Assembly (NCBI GenBank): GCA_035629775.1
Contig: DASPHG010000053.1
Location: 7,695-71,694, forward strand
DNA length: 64,000 nucleotides
Source of the DNA: DASPHG01 sp035629775
Lineage (GTDB): Bacteria > Actinomycetota > Thermoleophilia > Solirubrobacterales > Thermoleophilaceae
Direction of reading: 5' to 3'
Shown piece by piece: positions 16,770-26,500 of the stretch. Made by a program: the position numbers and the translations under genes. A model generated the notes under the pieces. It was given only the letters and a program-made list of their open reading frames with translations. It was not told the origin of the DNA and did not search any database. The number at the start of each line of letters is the position of its first letter. The first letter of the stretch is position 1.

Positions 16770-17570
16770 GTGGACGCCGGCGCGCTCATCTGGCTGCTGA
16801 TAGCGGAGGTCCTGTACCTCCGCGCCGTGCGCGTGCTCGGCGCGCGCGGATACGAGGTGCCGTTCTGGCAGCAGGTGGCCTGGCACGGCGGGATCGCGCT
16901 CGCCGCGACCGGCCTGCTCTCCCCGATCGACGGGCTGAGCGAGGAGCTCTTGTCCGCGCACATGGCGCAGCACCTGCTCATCGCCGACCTGGCCGCTCCT
17001 CTCCTGCTCGTCGGATTGCGGTCGCCGGTCTACGCTTTCCTGCTGCCGCGTCCCGCGCTCGTGACCGTCGCGCGGCGGCACCGTCTCCGGCGCGTCTTTC
17101 GCACGATCCGGCGGCCGCTCGTCGCGATCCCGGTCTTCGTCGTGCTGCTCTACGGCTGGCACATCGGCTTCATGTTCGAGGCCGCGCTCGGCAACGACCT
17201 CGTGCACGTGCTCCAGCACTGGTCCTTCGTGCTCGGCAGCGTGCTGGTCTGGTGGGCGCCGATCGACCCGAAGCGCCGGCGCCTCCACGGCGAGCTGTGG
17301 AAGATCGGCCACCTGATCGGCGCGCGGCTGGCCGGGATGTTCCTCGGCATGGCGTTCGTGATCATGCGCTCGCCGGCGTACGACACGTACGCGGAGTCGG
17401 CGCCGGAGCACGGGATGACGGCGCTCGCCGACCAGCAGCTCGCCGGGGCGATGATGCTGGGACTCGACTTCCTGGTGATGGTGTTCGCCCTCTGCCTGTT
17501 CTTCTGGGCGTCGGCGCGCGACGCGGACGAGGCGGCGGAGGCGGCTAGCTCGCGTCCCGCCCGCGCGTGA
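16770..17570 (+). CDS. ctaG: Cytochrome c oxidase assembly factor CtaG-like
   Basis: A 266-residue integral membrane protein with about seven helices, matching the caa3_CtaG family that helps insert copper into cytochrome oxidase. Recognisable parts are HGGIALAATGLLSPIDGLSEELLSAHMAQHLLIADLAAPLLLVG, LYGWHIGFMFEAALGNDLVHVLQHWSFVLGSVLVWW, and a late segment ADQQLAGAMMLGLDFLVM. Conserved His residues in AHMAQHLL and LQHWSF may bind copper. Its last 26 bases overlap the end of the converging thioesterase gene. No oxidase genes are nearby. Confidence 0.85.
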   Translation: MDAGALIWLLIAEVLYLRAVRVLGARGYEVPFWQQVAWHGGIALAATGLLSPIDGLSEELLSAHMAQHLLIADLAAPLLLVGLRSPVYAFLLPRPALVTVARRHRLRRVFRTIRRPLVAIPVFVVLLYGWHIGFMFEAALGNDLVHVLQHWSFVLGSVLVWWAPIDPKRRRLHGELWKIGHLIGARLAGMFLGMAFVIMRSPAYDTYAESAPEHGMTALADQQLAGAMMLGLDFLVMVFALCLFFWASARDADEAAEAASSRPARA

Positions 17571-18036
17571 TCTCCTCGCGCTCGCGCAGCCGGTTGTCAC
17601 GGCGAAGCTGAGCCTCGCGCTGGCGGCGACGCTCATCCTCGGATGTCGGCTCGATCGCCGGCACGGGCTGCGGCGCGCCCTCGTCGGTGAGGGAGACCAT
17701 CGTCAGATAAGCCGTGGAGGTGTGCGTCACCTCGCCCGTCCGCACGTTCTCCGACTCCACCCTCACCCCGACCTCCATCGAGGTCCGCCAGGTCGCGTTG
17801 ACCATGGCCTTGACGGTCACCAGCTGGCCGACGTAGACGGGCTCGTTGAAAGTCATGCGGTCCATCGCCGCCGTGACGACACGGCTGCCCGAGTGCCTCA
17901 CGGCCGCGACGCCTGCGACTTCGTCGACCATCTTCATGATCGTCCCGCCGTGCACGTTGCCGGCGGTGTTCGCGTCCTGGATGCCCATCCACCGGGTCAG
18001 GACGGACTGCGAGGCGGAGGGCGGTTTGGCTTCCAT
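17545..18036 (-). CDS. Acyl-CoA thioesterase (hotdog fold)
   Basis: A 163-residue thioesterase of the YciA/BACH type that hydrolyses acyl-CoA to free acid and CoA. The active-site region is IQDANTAGNVHGGTIMKMVDEVAGVAAVRHSG, followed by MDRMTFNEPVYVGQLVTVKA. The last 40 residues are a highly charged Arg/Glu helix beyond the usual domain. The ATG at 18036 has TAGACT 11 bases upstream. It fits the acyl-CoA theme of the neighbouring dehydrogenases. Confidence 0.88.
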   Translation of the reverse strand: MEAKPPSASQSVLTRWMGIQDANTAGNVHGGTIMKMVDEVAGVAAVRHSGSRVVTAAMDRMTFNEPVYVGQLVTVKAMVNATWRTSMEVGVRVESENVRTGEVTHTSTAYLTMVSLTDEGAPQPVPAIEPTSEDERRRQREAQLRRDNRLREREEITRGRDAS

Positions 18037-18047
18037 GCGGGGCGGCT

Positions 18048-18053
18048 AGTCTA
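18048..18053 (-). promoter_or_regulatory. -10 box of thioesterase gene
   Basis: TAGACT on the minus strand, 11 bases before the ATG at 18036, with no ribosome site between. Confidence 0.35.
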
Positions 18054-18087
18054 CGAGCGCCCTATCCCGAACCTGAGGAGGCTCGCC

Positions 18088-18846
18088 ATGCCAGGGCTGG
18101 CCGGCCGGATGTCGACAACGATCAAGGCCAAGATCTCGAAGATGCTGGACCGCGCCGAGGATCCCTCGGAGACGCTGGACTACGGCTACCGCAAGCAGCA
18201 GGAGCACCTCCAGCAGGTGAAGAAGGGCATCGCGGACGTGGTGACCGCGAAGAAGCGCATCCAGATGCAGTCGAAGAAGCTCGAGGAGCAGGTCGTCAAG
18301 CTCGACACGCAGGCGCGCCAGGCGCTCTCCCAGAACCGCGAAGACCTGGCCCGGATGGCGCTCGAGCGCAAAACGGCGATCCAGTCCGAGCTTCAGGGCC
18401 TCGACACGCAGGTCACCCAGCTCGAGCAGCAGCAGGAACAGCTGATCGAGAACGAGAAGCGGCTGCGCGCGAAGATCGAGGCCTTCCGGACGAAGAAGGA
18501 GGTCATCAAGGCGCAGTACTCCGCCGCCGAGGCTCAGGTGATGATCTCCGAGGCGGCCTCCGGCGTGGGCGAGGAGATGGCCGACCTCGGCCTGGCGATG
18601 CAGCGCGCCGAGGAGAAGACAGAGGACATGAAGGCGCGCGCGAACGCGGTCGGTGAGCTGGAGGAGGCCGGCGTGTTCGAGGACATCACGCAGCTCGGCT
18701 CCGGCTCCAGTGAGATCGACCGGGAGCTCTCCCAGCTCTCGCAGGGCGCGCAGGTGGACGACGAGCTCGCGAAGATGAAGGCCGAGCTCGGCGCCGGGTC
18801 CGAGTCGCCGGCCCTCGAGCAGGGCGAGAAGGAGGAGGCTCAGTGA
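18088..18846 (+). CDS. pspA: PspA/IM30 family membrane-stress protein
   Basis: A 252-residue PspA-family (ESCRT-III-like) protein that coats and stabilises the inner membrane under stress. It is almost wholly coiled coil (residues 25-215): KISKMLDRAEDPSETLDYGYRKQQEHLQQVKKGIADVVTAKKRIQ, then long Gln/Glu-rich helices. TGAGGAGG at 18074-18081 selects the ATG at 18088. Its GTGA overlap with the next gene couples it to pspAA. The other partners, pspAB and htpX, are about 12 kb away on the opposite strand, beyond three large secreted genes. Confidence 0.9.
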   Translation: MPGLAGRMSTTIKAKISKMLDRAEDPSETLDYGYRKQQEHLQQVKKGIADVVTAKKRIQMQSKKLEEQVVKLDTQARQALSQNREDLARMALERKTAIQSELQGLDTQVTQLEQQQEQLIENEKRLRAKIEAFRTKKEVIKAQYSAAEAQVMISEAASGVGEEMADLGLAMQRAEEKTEDMKARANAVGELEEAGVFEDITQLGSGSSEIDRELSQLSQGAQVDDELAKMKAELGAGSESPALEQGEKEEAQ

Positions 18847-19121
18847 TCGTCCGCATCTCCGGCGAGGGCCAGTTCCGCCTGCCCGACGAGGACGCCGACC
18901 GGCTGAATGAATTGGACAACTCCGCGGTCGCCGCGGTCGACGAGGGCAATGAGGAGAAGTTCCATTCGCTCTTCTCTGAGATGCTCTCGCTGGTCGAGAG
19001 CGACGGCCAGGTCCTCCCGGACGACGAGCTGATCGAGTCCGACGTGATCCTGCCGCCCCGCGACGTCTCCTTCGAGGAGGCCGCGGGCGAGTTCACGGGC
19101 GAAGGCCTGATCCCGGACTGA
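18843..19121 (+). CDS. pspAA: PspA-associated protein PspAA
   Basis: A 92-residue protein matching the PspAA family, which accompanies PspA in Actinobacteria and Archaea. It begins IVRISGEGQFRLPDEDADRLNELDNSAVAAVD and ends with an acidic tail (DVSFEEAAGEFTGEGLIPD), as the family does. The GTG start overlaps the pspA stop (GTGA). Its role is thought to be modulation of PspA. Recognition rests on length, N-terminal motif and position. Confidence 0.8.
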   Translation: MIVRISGEGQFRLPDEDADRLNELDNSAVAAVDEGNEEKFHSLFSEMLSLVESDGQVLPDDELIESDVILPPRDVSFEEAAGEFTGEGLIPD

Positions 19122-19164
19122 CCGAACCGCTGGCGGATCTCGACGACGTGGCGTAGGCTGGTAT

Positions 19165-19186
19165 CAGCGCGCCCAAACGCGCGCTG
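19165..19186 (+). terminator. Hairpin after pspA-pspAA
   Basis: Perfect 8-bp arms CAGCGCGC and GCGCGCTG around a 6-base loop, 43 bases after the pspAA stop and 7 bases before the next ATG. It may end the psp transcript or block the start of the following gene. No T tract. Confidence 0.45.
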
Positions 19187-19193
19187 GGCCCGC

Positions 19194-22100
19194 ATGTGCC
19201 TGTTCTCCCGCTCAGTGATGCTCGCGCTGGCGCTCAGCCTGAGCGCCGCGTCCGCGCACGCCCAGGCGCCCGCCGAGCTGACGAACTGCACGACGACCGG
19301 CATCCGCAACGCGGTTGCGGTGGGTGGCGACTACGTCTTCAAGTGCTCCGGGGCGGTTGACAACGAGGACGACGGAGTCGCGCATTACAAGAAGTTCATC
19401 AACTTCGCCGGCGTCGAGAACCAGATCGTCATCGACAAGCCGGTCTCGCTCGACGCGCGCAATCTGGGCTACGACGTCATCATCGCCCGGTCGCCCCGCA
19501 ACTTCGACGACCCGTTCCTCTCGCCGCGCATGTTCAAGATCGAGGAGGGCGGGTCGCTGACCCTGAAGGGCCTCTTCATCCAGGGCTTGGGCGGAGTGGA
19601 GTTCGGCGCCGAAGGCACCGAGGGAGCCCCCGGGATCGTGCCCGGCGGCAACGGCGGCAGCGCGATCTCTGCCCCGCAGGCGAAGCCGGCGGTGCGGGAT
19701 GGGGGCTGCTTCTACGTCGCACTCGGCGGCTATCTGGCCATCCAGGACACCGCGATCTCCGGCTGCCGGCTGAACGGCTTCTTCGGCGGCTACGGCGGTG
19801 GCGGCGGGGCGGGCGCCCGCGGGGAGAACGGCACCAGCGGCGAGCGCGGAGACGACGGGGTCGGCTTCAACGACGACGGTGGGGACGGAACCGATGGCGG
19901 CAACGCCAGCCCGGGCGGCGACGGCGGGGCTGGCGGCAACGGGTCCCCCGGCGGAGACGCCCGGGGCGGGGCGATCTTCAACGCGGGCACGCTGCTCCTG
20001 ACCAACGTGACCTTCTCGGGCAACTGGGCCAATGGCGGTGAGGGAGGTGCCGGCGGCGGAGGCGGGCCGGGCGGGCAGGGCGGCGTTGGCGGCTTCGCCG
20101 GCAACGGTGGCAACGGCGGTCCGGCCGACCTGAAAGACCAGGAAACGTGCAACTTCAACGGCACCTGCGGCGAGGGCGGCGACGGCGGCGACTCGGGCGA
20201 CAGCGCGCCCTCCGGGTCGGGGGCCAACGGTGGCCATGGCAGGCCGGGCGGCGACGGGCGGGGCGGCGCCATCTACAACGCCGGACAGCTGACGATCCAC
20301 GGGGCCGGGTTCGACTCCAACCTCGCCGCCGGCGGCCACGGAGGAAACGGCGCCTCCGGCGGCCACGGCGGCCCAGACGTCATCGCGCCCAGCGGCGGAC
20401 AGGGCGGCGCGCCCGGCTGCTTCGCGCCCGGTGGTTGCGGCGTACAGGGCCAAGAGGGTGAGCCGGGCGAGTACGGCCCCGGCGGCGCCGGCGGCAGCGG
20501 CGGCAGCGGCGCCAAGGGCGGCGACGGATTCGGCGGTGCGATCTTCTCGGAGGGGCAGGTGGCCACCGGCGGCGCCGCGGCCGTCACCTTCACGGGCAAT
20601 ACCGTCGAACCCGGTGCGGCCGGCGCCGCGGGGGCGGCAGGGGTCGGCTCGGCCGGAAACGGGAACCCGGGCGGCGCGGGCGCTCCCGGCACTTCGGGCA
20701 GCCCCAACGTCGGCCTGAAGGCGGTCGACCCGCCCACGGCCGCCTTCTCCTTCGCCCCGGACCCCGAGAAGCCGTTCGAGGTGATCTTCGACGGGCGCGC
20801 GTCGAAGGCGGATCCGACGGGGAAGATCGCCCTCTGGACATGGCGGTTCGGGAACGGCGAGTCCGATACGGGCGCCCGGCCCAGGCACAAGTACGCGAAG
20901 CCCGGCCGCTACGAGGTCAAACTCACGGTGCGGGACAGCTTCGGCCAGGAGGCCTCGATCACGAAGACCGTCGAGGTGCGGGCGGTCCTCGATGTCACGG
21001 TCAAGGCGAAGCCCGCGAAGATCGAGGTCGAGCAGAAGCCCAAGGGCCCGAAGCCGGAGAAGGTCGCCCTCAAGGTCACGGTCAAGAACCCGAACCCGGT
21101 GACCATCACGAAGGTCAAGCTTCCGAAGAAGGTCGACATCTCGCTCCGCGATGAGCCCGAGGCCACGAAGAAGGCTCTGAAGCAGAAGCGCCCGCCCACG
21201 AAGAAGGTCGACGGGAAGAACGTGCCCGACCTCAACCTGGGAGCCATCAAGAAGGGCGATTCGGAGTCACGCACCTACGAGCTCGTGCTGCGCGGCGACG
21301 GCAAGTACGAGGTCGAAGCCCTCGTGACCGGCGCGGACCCGGACGGCAAGACCGTCCGCGGCATCGGCAAGGACACGGTCGAGGGAACGACGCCGCTGCT
21401 GTTCATGAAGGCGGAGCTCGGTGCGCGTGTGCGCAGCCCGGAGAACCGCCGCTTCATCAAGGCCGGGACGAACTACCTGATCCACCTGGAGCTGGCCAAC
21501 CGCTCCTACACCAAGAAGATCGTCGTCCATCCGATCTATCCGAACCTCCGGGGCAACGCAGCCGGGGGCATCCTCCAGCCGCCCGGCCGGCCCGTGGACT
21601 TCAAGCCGAAGGGCAACCTGAACGAGGTCCGCCCGTCCGAGTACCTGGAGTTCGGGCCACGGGTGAAGCGCGAGTTCGACATCCTGGTGCGCACGACGTC
21701 CAGCGACTCCTGGCGGACCGCCGACGAGGGGGGCAACGGGGGCGGCACTCGGTCCGAGGTCAGGTTCGAGAAACCGAAGGTGAGCATGGTCGAGCGCGGA
21801 GGGGCGCTGATCACACGCGTTCCCCCGAAGAAGGTCCTCCTCGGCGAGGACTCGGACAAGATCGTCGTCCACGTGGACGACAGCAGGCCGCCTCGTCCGG
21901 AGTTCAACGAGTACGAGGCCACGATGTACGTGGCGAAGGGCGTCGTGATCGGGCTCTGGAACATCACGTTCGGCACGGTTCGAGGGCTGCTCTGGGACCT
22001 GCCGGTGGCGGGCGTCCAGACGATCCTCTCGATCCCCCCCGCGGCCCTGGCCTACATGAACCGCCAGGTCGAGCTCTGGGGCGAGGTGGAGGGCGATCCG

Positions 22101-23513
22101 GTGCTGCGCGAGCAGTTCATGAGGGAGGTCGCGCTGAAGACGCTTCGCATGTTCGCCGAGACGTCATACATGAACCCCTTCGTCGGAGTGAACGGCGTGG
22201 TGCAGCTCGGCGAGGCAATCCGTGCAGTCGACCGCGCCGTCGCCGAGCACTACACGAAGATGAACCGCGAGTGGTTCGACGGCGACTGGCGCGGCGCGGC
22301 CACGGCGTTCGGGACGGAAGGGACAGAGCGGTTCGTGGACGTGGCCACGGGAGTCGCCCCCGCGGTCCTGGCGCGGATGCCGCGCGTGGCGGCGAAGTGG
22401 GAGGCCACGCGCACCGCGCTCCACGCCCGTGCCTTCTCGGCGCTGAACGGGACGATCCGCGAGATAACCGGATTCCGCGCCGCGATCAACGCCCTGCGGG
22501 GGACCGTCCTGCCGGGGCTGATCTACTCGAACAAGCACATGACGAAGCTCTACGGCCTGGCGCCCCGCGAGGCCGAGTGGGCGCGTGACTTCGTCAAGAA
22601 CTACCGCACGAAGCTGGGCCGCAAGATCTCGATGGTCTTCCGCTCCCGCCTGGAGCAATCGCTGCACTGGCTCGACAACGGCGGTTACCTCAAGCCCTAC
22701 TGGCTGAAGCTGAAGAACGTGAACCGCGTCGACGCCGAGTACCTCGGCTACTTCGGCGGGCCGCCCGCGCCCGGCGACATCGGCCGCCTGATCGTCCGTC
22801 GCCCTCCGTCGTGGGAAGACGTCGTGAAGAAGCTGAAGGCGAACAACGTGAAGCCGAACTCGGCCGAGTGGGAGGGCGTTCACATCCGCTGGAAGCAGCG
22901 CGACAAGGAGTACTACAAGGGCGAGATCGACCAGATGTTCGAGTACAACCGCAAGGGCGAGGTCAAGGGCAAGTGGCCCTGGCAGGAGAACGGCGTCGAC
23001 CCGACGGTGCAAGTGGACGAGGAGTTCCCCGCCGGGTTCCGGCTGAAGCGCACCGGTAGGCCCGGCGAGTTCGCGATCGAGATCAGGCCGCAGCTGTCCG
23101 ACGGCAATTACGGGGAGTGGGGGTCGGTCACAGGAGACGTCGACCTGATCGCGCTCACCGCCGCCGACGGCAGCGCTCTGACCGACGCGGAGCACGTGGC
23201 GCTCCTGAAGGCGATCCGCGAAGGGCCCATGGGCGCCCTGCACCCGGAGTCGGCCACCTGGATCAAGGACGGCAAGTTCTGGTTCAAGGCCAAGGAGAAC
23301 TACCTGAACAACGACGGCGAGTGCTGCCTGGCCCAGGTGGCGGCCGACGGCCTGATCCGCGCGGTCAAGTTCAACCCCGCCCTGAGCTTCTTCCCGAAGA
23401 CGATCGAGGCACTGGCCGCCAAGGCCCAGTACCGGCTCTGGTGGGACGGCGGCTACCAGGCGCCGCCCATGCCGGTGCCCAAGGGCGGAGTCTTCACCGG
23501 GCCTCTCAGATAG
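19194..23513 (+). CDS. Giant secreted protein A: beta-helix, Gly-rich loops, PKD, cyclase-toxin-like C-terminus
   Basis: 1439 residues. Signal peptide 1-23 (SVMLALALSLSAASAHAQA). Residues 28-195 look like the start of a parallel beta-helix. Residues 197-506 are Gly-rich with three Pmp-like coils (GGAIFNAGTLLLTNVTFSGN, GGAIYNAGQLTIHGAGFDSN, GGAIFSEGQ). Residues 513-597 are a PKD domain (FDGRASKADPTGKIALWTWRFGNGE to KLTVRDSFGQEAS). A beta-rich stalk follows, then a hydrophobic-helical stretch near 910-940 (YVAKGVVIGLWNITFGTVRGLLWDLP). The last 245 residues hold KGEVKGKW, GDVDLIALT (D1315, D1317) and LHPES (H1350), recalling edema-factor-like cyclases. It has a tandem paralogue downstream; no immunity-like gene lies between. 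Confidence 0.75.
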   Translation: MCLFSRSVMLALALSLSAASAHAQAPAELTNCTTTGIRNAVAVGGDYVFKCSGAVDNEDDGVAHYKKFINFAGVENQIVIDKPVSLDARNLGYDVIIARSPRNFDDPFLSPRMFKIEEGGSLTLKGLFIQGLGGVEFGAEGTEGAPGIVPGGNGGSAISAPQAKPAVRDGGCFYVALGGYLAIQDTAISGCRLNGFFGGYGGGGGAGARGENGTSGERGDDGVGFNDDGGDGTDGGNASPGGDGGAGGNGSPGGDARGGAIFNAGTLLLTNVTFSGNWANGGEGGAGGGGGPGGQGGVGGFAGNGGNGGPADLKDQETCNFNGTCGEGGDGGDSGDSAPSGSGANGGHGRPGGDGRGGAIYNAGQLTIHGAGFDSNLAAGGHGGNGASGGHGGPDVIAPSGGQGGAPGCFAPGGCGVQGQEGEPGEYGPGGAGGSGGSGAKGGDGFGGAIFSEGQVATGGAAAVTFTGNTVEPGAAGAAGAAGVGSAGNGNPGGAGAPGTSGSPNVGLKAVDPPTAAFSFAPDPEKPFEVIFDGRASKADPTGKIALWTWRFGNGESDTGARPRHKYAKPGRYEVKLTVRDSFGQEASITKTVEVRAVLDVTVKAKPAKIEVEQKPKGPKPEKVALKVTVKNPNPVTITKVKLPKKVDISLRDEPEATKKALKQKRPPTKKVDGKNVPDLNLGAIKKGDSESRTYELVLRGDGKYEVEALVTGADPDGKTVRGIGKDTVEGTTPLLFMKAELGARVRSPENRRFIKAGTNYLIHLELANRSYTKKIVVHPIYPNLRGNAAGGILQPPGRPVDFKPKGNLNEVRPSEYLEFGPRVKREFDILVRTTSSDSWRTADEGGNGGGTRSEVRFEKPKVSMVERGGALITRVPPKKVLLGEDSDKIVVHVDDSRPPRPEFNEYEATMYVAKGVVIGLWNITFGTVRGLLWDLPVAGVQTILSIPPAALAYMNRQVELWGEVEGDPVLREQFMREVALKTLRMFAETSYMNPFVGVNGVVQLGEAIRAVDRAVAEHYTKMNREWFDGDWRGAATAFGTEGTERFVDVATGVAPAVLARMPRVAAKWEATRTALHARAFSALNGTIREITGFRAAINALRGTVLPGLIYSNKHMTKLYGLAPREAEWARDFVKNYRTKLGRKISMVFRSRLEQSLHWLDNGGYLKPYWLKLKNVNRVDAEYLGYFGGPPAPGDIGRLIVRRPPSWEDVVKKLKANNVKPNSAEWEGVHIRWKQRDKEYYKGEIDQMFEYNRKGEVKGKWPWQENGVDPTVQVDEEFPAGFRLKRTGRPGEFAIEIRPQLSDGNYGEWGSVTGDVDLIALTAADGSALTDAEHVALLKAIREGPMGALHPESATWIKDGKFWFKAKENYLNNDGECCLAQVAADGLIRAVKFNPALSFFPKTIEALAAKAQYRLWWDGGYQAPPMPVPKGGVFTGPLR
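19786..20712 (+). repeat. Gly-rich coding repeat region in protein A
   Basis: About 310 codons dominated by GGX and collagen-like GXY runs, broken at regular intervals by GGAI-N-G beta-helix coils. Confidence 0.85.
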
Positions 23514-23544
23514 GGATGTGCACAGCGGGCGCGGGCCCGTGGCG

Positions 23545-23586
23545 AAGTTGGCGCATTCGGTGTACTGTCGAAGAGCTCGCCAACTT
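23545..23586. promoter_or_regulatory. Inverted repeat flanking a -10-like box before gene B
   Basis: Perfect 9-bp arms AAGTTGGCG and CGCCAACTT separated by 24 bases. The loop contains TACTGT (23563-23568). The right arm ends 4 bases before the chosen ATG. Candidate operator or RNA stem. Confidence 0.4.
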
Positions 23587-23590
23587 GCCC

Positions 23591-26500
23591 ATGCCGGCCT
23601 CCCGCCACCCGCTGAGCAGCACCTCTGGCCGCGCTCGGCGGTGGCTCGCGCTCCCCGTCGCAGTGTGTGCCATTGCCGTGACGGCGGCAGTGGCCGGCGC
23701 CGCCGGGGGCGACCCCAGCTCCCGGCCGGTCGCGGGCCCCGCCCAATATTTTCCTTCGGAGATCACCGACTGCCAGACGACCCAGGGTCTGCGCGCCGCG
23801 GTGGCGGCCGGCGGCAACTGGGTGTGGAGGTGCAACCCCTACATCCAGGGCGAGCCGGTGCGGATCTACTTCGAGGACGACGAGCCCGACATCGTGGTCC
23901 GCAAGGACGTCTCGATCGACGCCAGCGGGCTGCCGTACGAGGTCCAGATCATCGGGGGACGCTGGCTTTCCTTCCGCCCGGGGCGCATTTTCCAAGTCGC
24001 GGCCGGCACGTTGAAGCTGAAGGGGCTGACGTTCGAGCAGCCCGGCGGTCTCGTCTTCGGGAGCGAAGGCGGCTCGAACGGGGCCGCCGGCACTCCGCCC
24101 GGCGGCAACGGGGGTGACGCCACGGAGGGGACCTACACGCCGGGGGTCGTCAGGCGCGGTGGGTGCATGTACATCGCGGCAGGCGCGCGCGTGGAGATCC
24201 GCGACAGCACCTTCACCGGTTGCCGCGTCTCCGGGGTCGACAACAGCGGCGCCGGGTACGGGGGCGCCGGCGCCGCAGGGGCAACCGGAGCGCAGGGGGA
24301 GGTCGGCGAGGACTCGCCTGCCGGGGAGCGCGGCGGGAACGGCGGGTCGGGCGGCAGCGGCGGGTCGGGCGGCAACGGCGGAGACGGCGCCAGGGGCCCG
24401 GGCGTGGGCGGAGACGCGTTCGGCGGGGCGATCTACAACGCCGGCACGCTGCTTCTCACCGACACGATCTTCGAGAACAACCGTGCCGCCGGTCAGGACG
24501 GCGCCGGCGGCGGTGGCGGTGGCGCAGGCGCACCGGGCGGCCGCGGTGGTGGCGGCGGCAGAGGGGGCGCGAGTGGCTCAAACGACGGCTACGGCGGCCG
24601 CGGGGGGGACGGCGGGGACGCCGGCAGCGGCGCCCCCGGTGGCTCGGGCGGTAACGGGGGCGGCGCCAGCCGGGGCGGCGACGGCATGGGCGGCGCGATC
24701 TACAACGCAGGTCAGCTGACGATCAAGGGTGGCGCATTCACCGCGAACCTTGCTCAGGGCGGTGACGGAGGGCACGGCGGCGGCGGTGCCGATGGCGGCG
24801 AGGGCGGCGGGGCGCCCGTCGGGGCGCCAGGTGGGAGAGGGGACTGCGGGTTGGGCTGTTACAGCCTGGATGGCGCCGAGGGCAAGGATGGCGTCGCGTC
24901 CAACGGCGGCGACGGCGGCAGCGGCGCCTCTGGGGCGAGCGGCGGCAACGGCTACGGCGGGGCCATCTACTCGAAGACCCCCGTCGCCGTCGACAAGACG
25001 GCGGGCGTCGCGCTCTCGGCGAATACGGCACTGCCCGGCGACGGTGGCCAGGGAGGCATCGCCGGGAAGGGCGGGGCCGCCGGCAACGCCGGGTTCGACG
25101 CCCCGCCCCCCGGTTTGCCCGGCCGCGACGGCAATGCCGGTGCCGCGGGCCCCCCGGGGAAAGCATCCGGCGACAACTACACCGTCGCGCAGGTCGAGCC
25201 GCCGACGGTGGCGTTCTCGTTCGCGTTCGACCCGGCAAAGCCGTACAAGGTCAAGTTCGACGGCTCGGCCTCCGAGCCCGGCGACGGGGCACGGCTCGCT
25301 TCCTACGCGTGGAGTTTCGGTGACACGGAGACCGAAACCGGGGAAAAGGTCGAGCACACCTATGAGGAGCCCGGCAGGTACGAGGCCAGACTGACCGTCA
25401 CCGACAACTTCGGGCAACAGGCCTCGGCCACGAAGACGGTCGAGGTCAGGCCGGGGCTGGAGGTCACGCTCAAGGCGAACCCGTCGAAGATCGAGGTGAA
25501 GCAGACCAAGAAGGGCCCCGAGCCGGTTCCCGTGAAGCTGACGGTGACGGTCAAGAACCCGAATCCGGTCAGGGTGCACGACGTCACGCTCCCGAAGCGG
25601 GTCGCCATCAGCCTCCCGGGCGAGCCCGAGGCGCAGGAGAAGGCGCTCAAGCAGAAGTTCGCGCCGCCCGCGAAGGACCGTAGCCTGGGCACGCTGAAGA
25701 AGGGCGAGTCGAAGACGGAGACCTACGGCCTGGTGCTGCGCGGCGACGGCGAGTACGAGGTCGAGGCGCTCGTGATCGCGGATCCCATCAAGGGCCTGCC
25801 GGTAAGGGGCGTGGGGAAGACGAAGGTCGAGGGCTCGACGCCACTCCTCTACTTCGCGGCCGACGTCGGGGCGACGGTGCGCAGCCAAAACAACCGGAAG
25901 CTTCTTAAGGCGGGCACGCCATGGGTGATCAAGGTCCGGCTCGAGAACCGCTCGTACACGAAGAAGCTCCTCGTCCACCCCATCTATGCCGACCTCTCGC
26001 GCAACGCGAGCGACGGGCACATGCAGCTTCCAGGCCTCGGCGTTCGCAGCTTCACGCCGCAGGGGGCGATCGACGAGGTGAGGCCTTCGCGCTACCTCGA
26101 GCTGCCGCCGCGGGCGAAGCGCAAGTACGAGGTCGTCGTGCGGACGGCCGCCAGCGACGCGTGGGAGGAGGAGCGCGAGGGGGAGCGCGAGCGTGATCGC
26201 AAGGGCAAGCAGAAGGAGGGGACGCGCTCGGTTGCCGAGTTCGCGAAGCCGAAGGCGGCGATCGTGGGCAGGGGGAACGAGCTCACGCGCGTGCCGCGCA
26301 ACAAGATCCTGATGGCCGAGGACTCGGAGCGCTTCGAGTTGAGCGTGGACGACAGCGCGCCGGCGACTGAGACCTACAACGGCTGGGTCGCCAGCGCGTA
26401 CGTCGCGAAGGGCGCCGTCATCGGGCTATGGAACGTCACGTGGGGCACGGCGCGAGGCATCCTCTGGGACCTGCCGATCCTGGCGGGCACTACGCTGTTC

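Noticed and set aside
15905..17548. A 547-codon plus-strand frame spanning the acyl-CoA dehydrogenase and ctaG genes
   Set aside because: Out-of-phase shadow crossing two well-supported genes.
19786..25170. Gly-rich DNA repeats as a possible CRISPR array or minisatellite
   Set aside because: Repeats are irregular, in frame, and code for GGX runs; no constant repeat-spacer structure.
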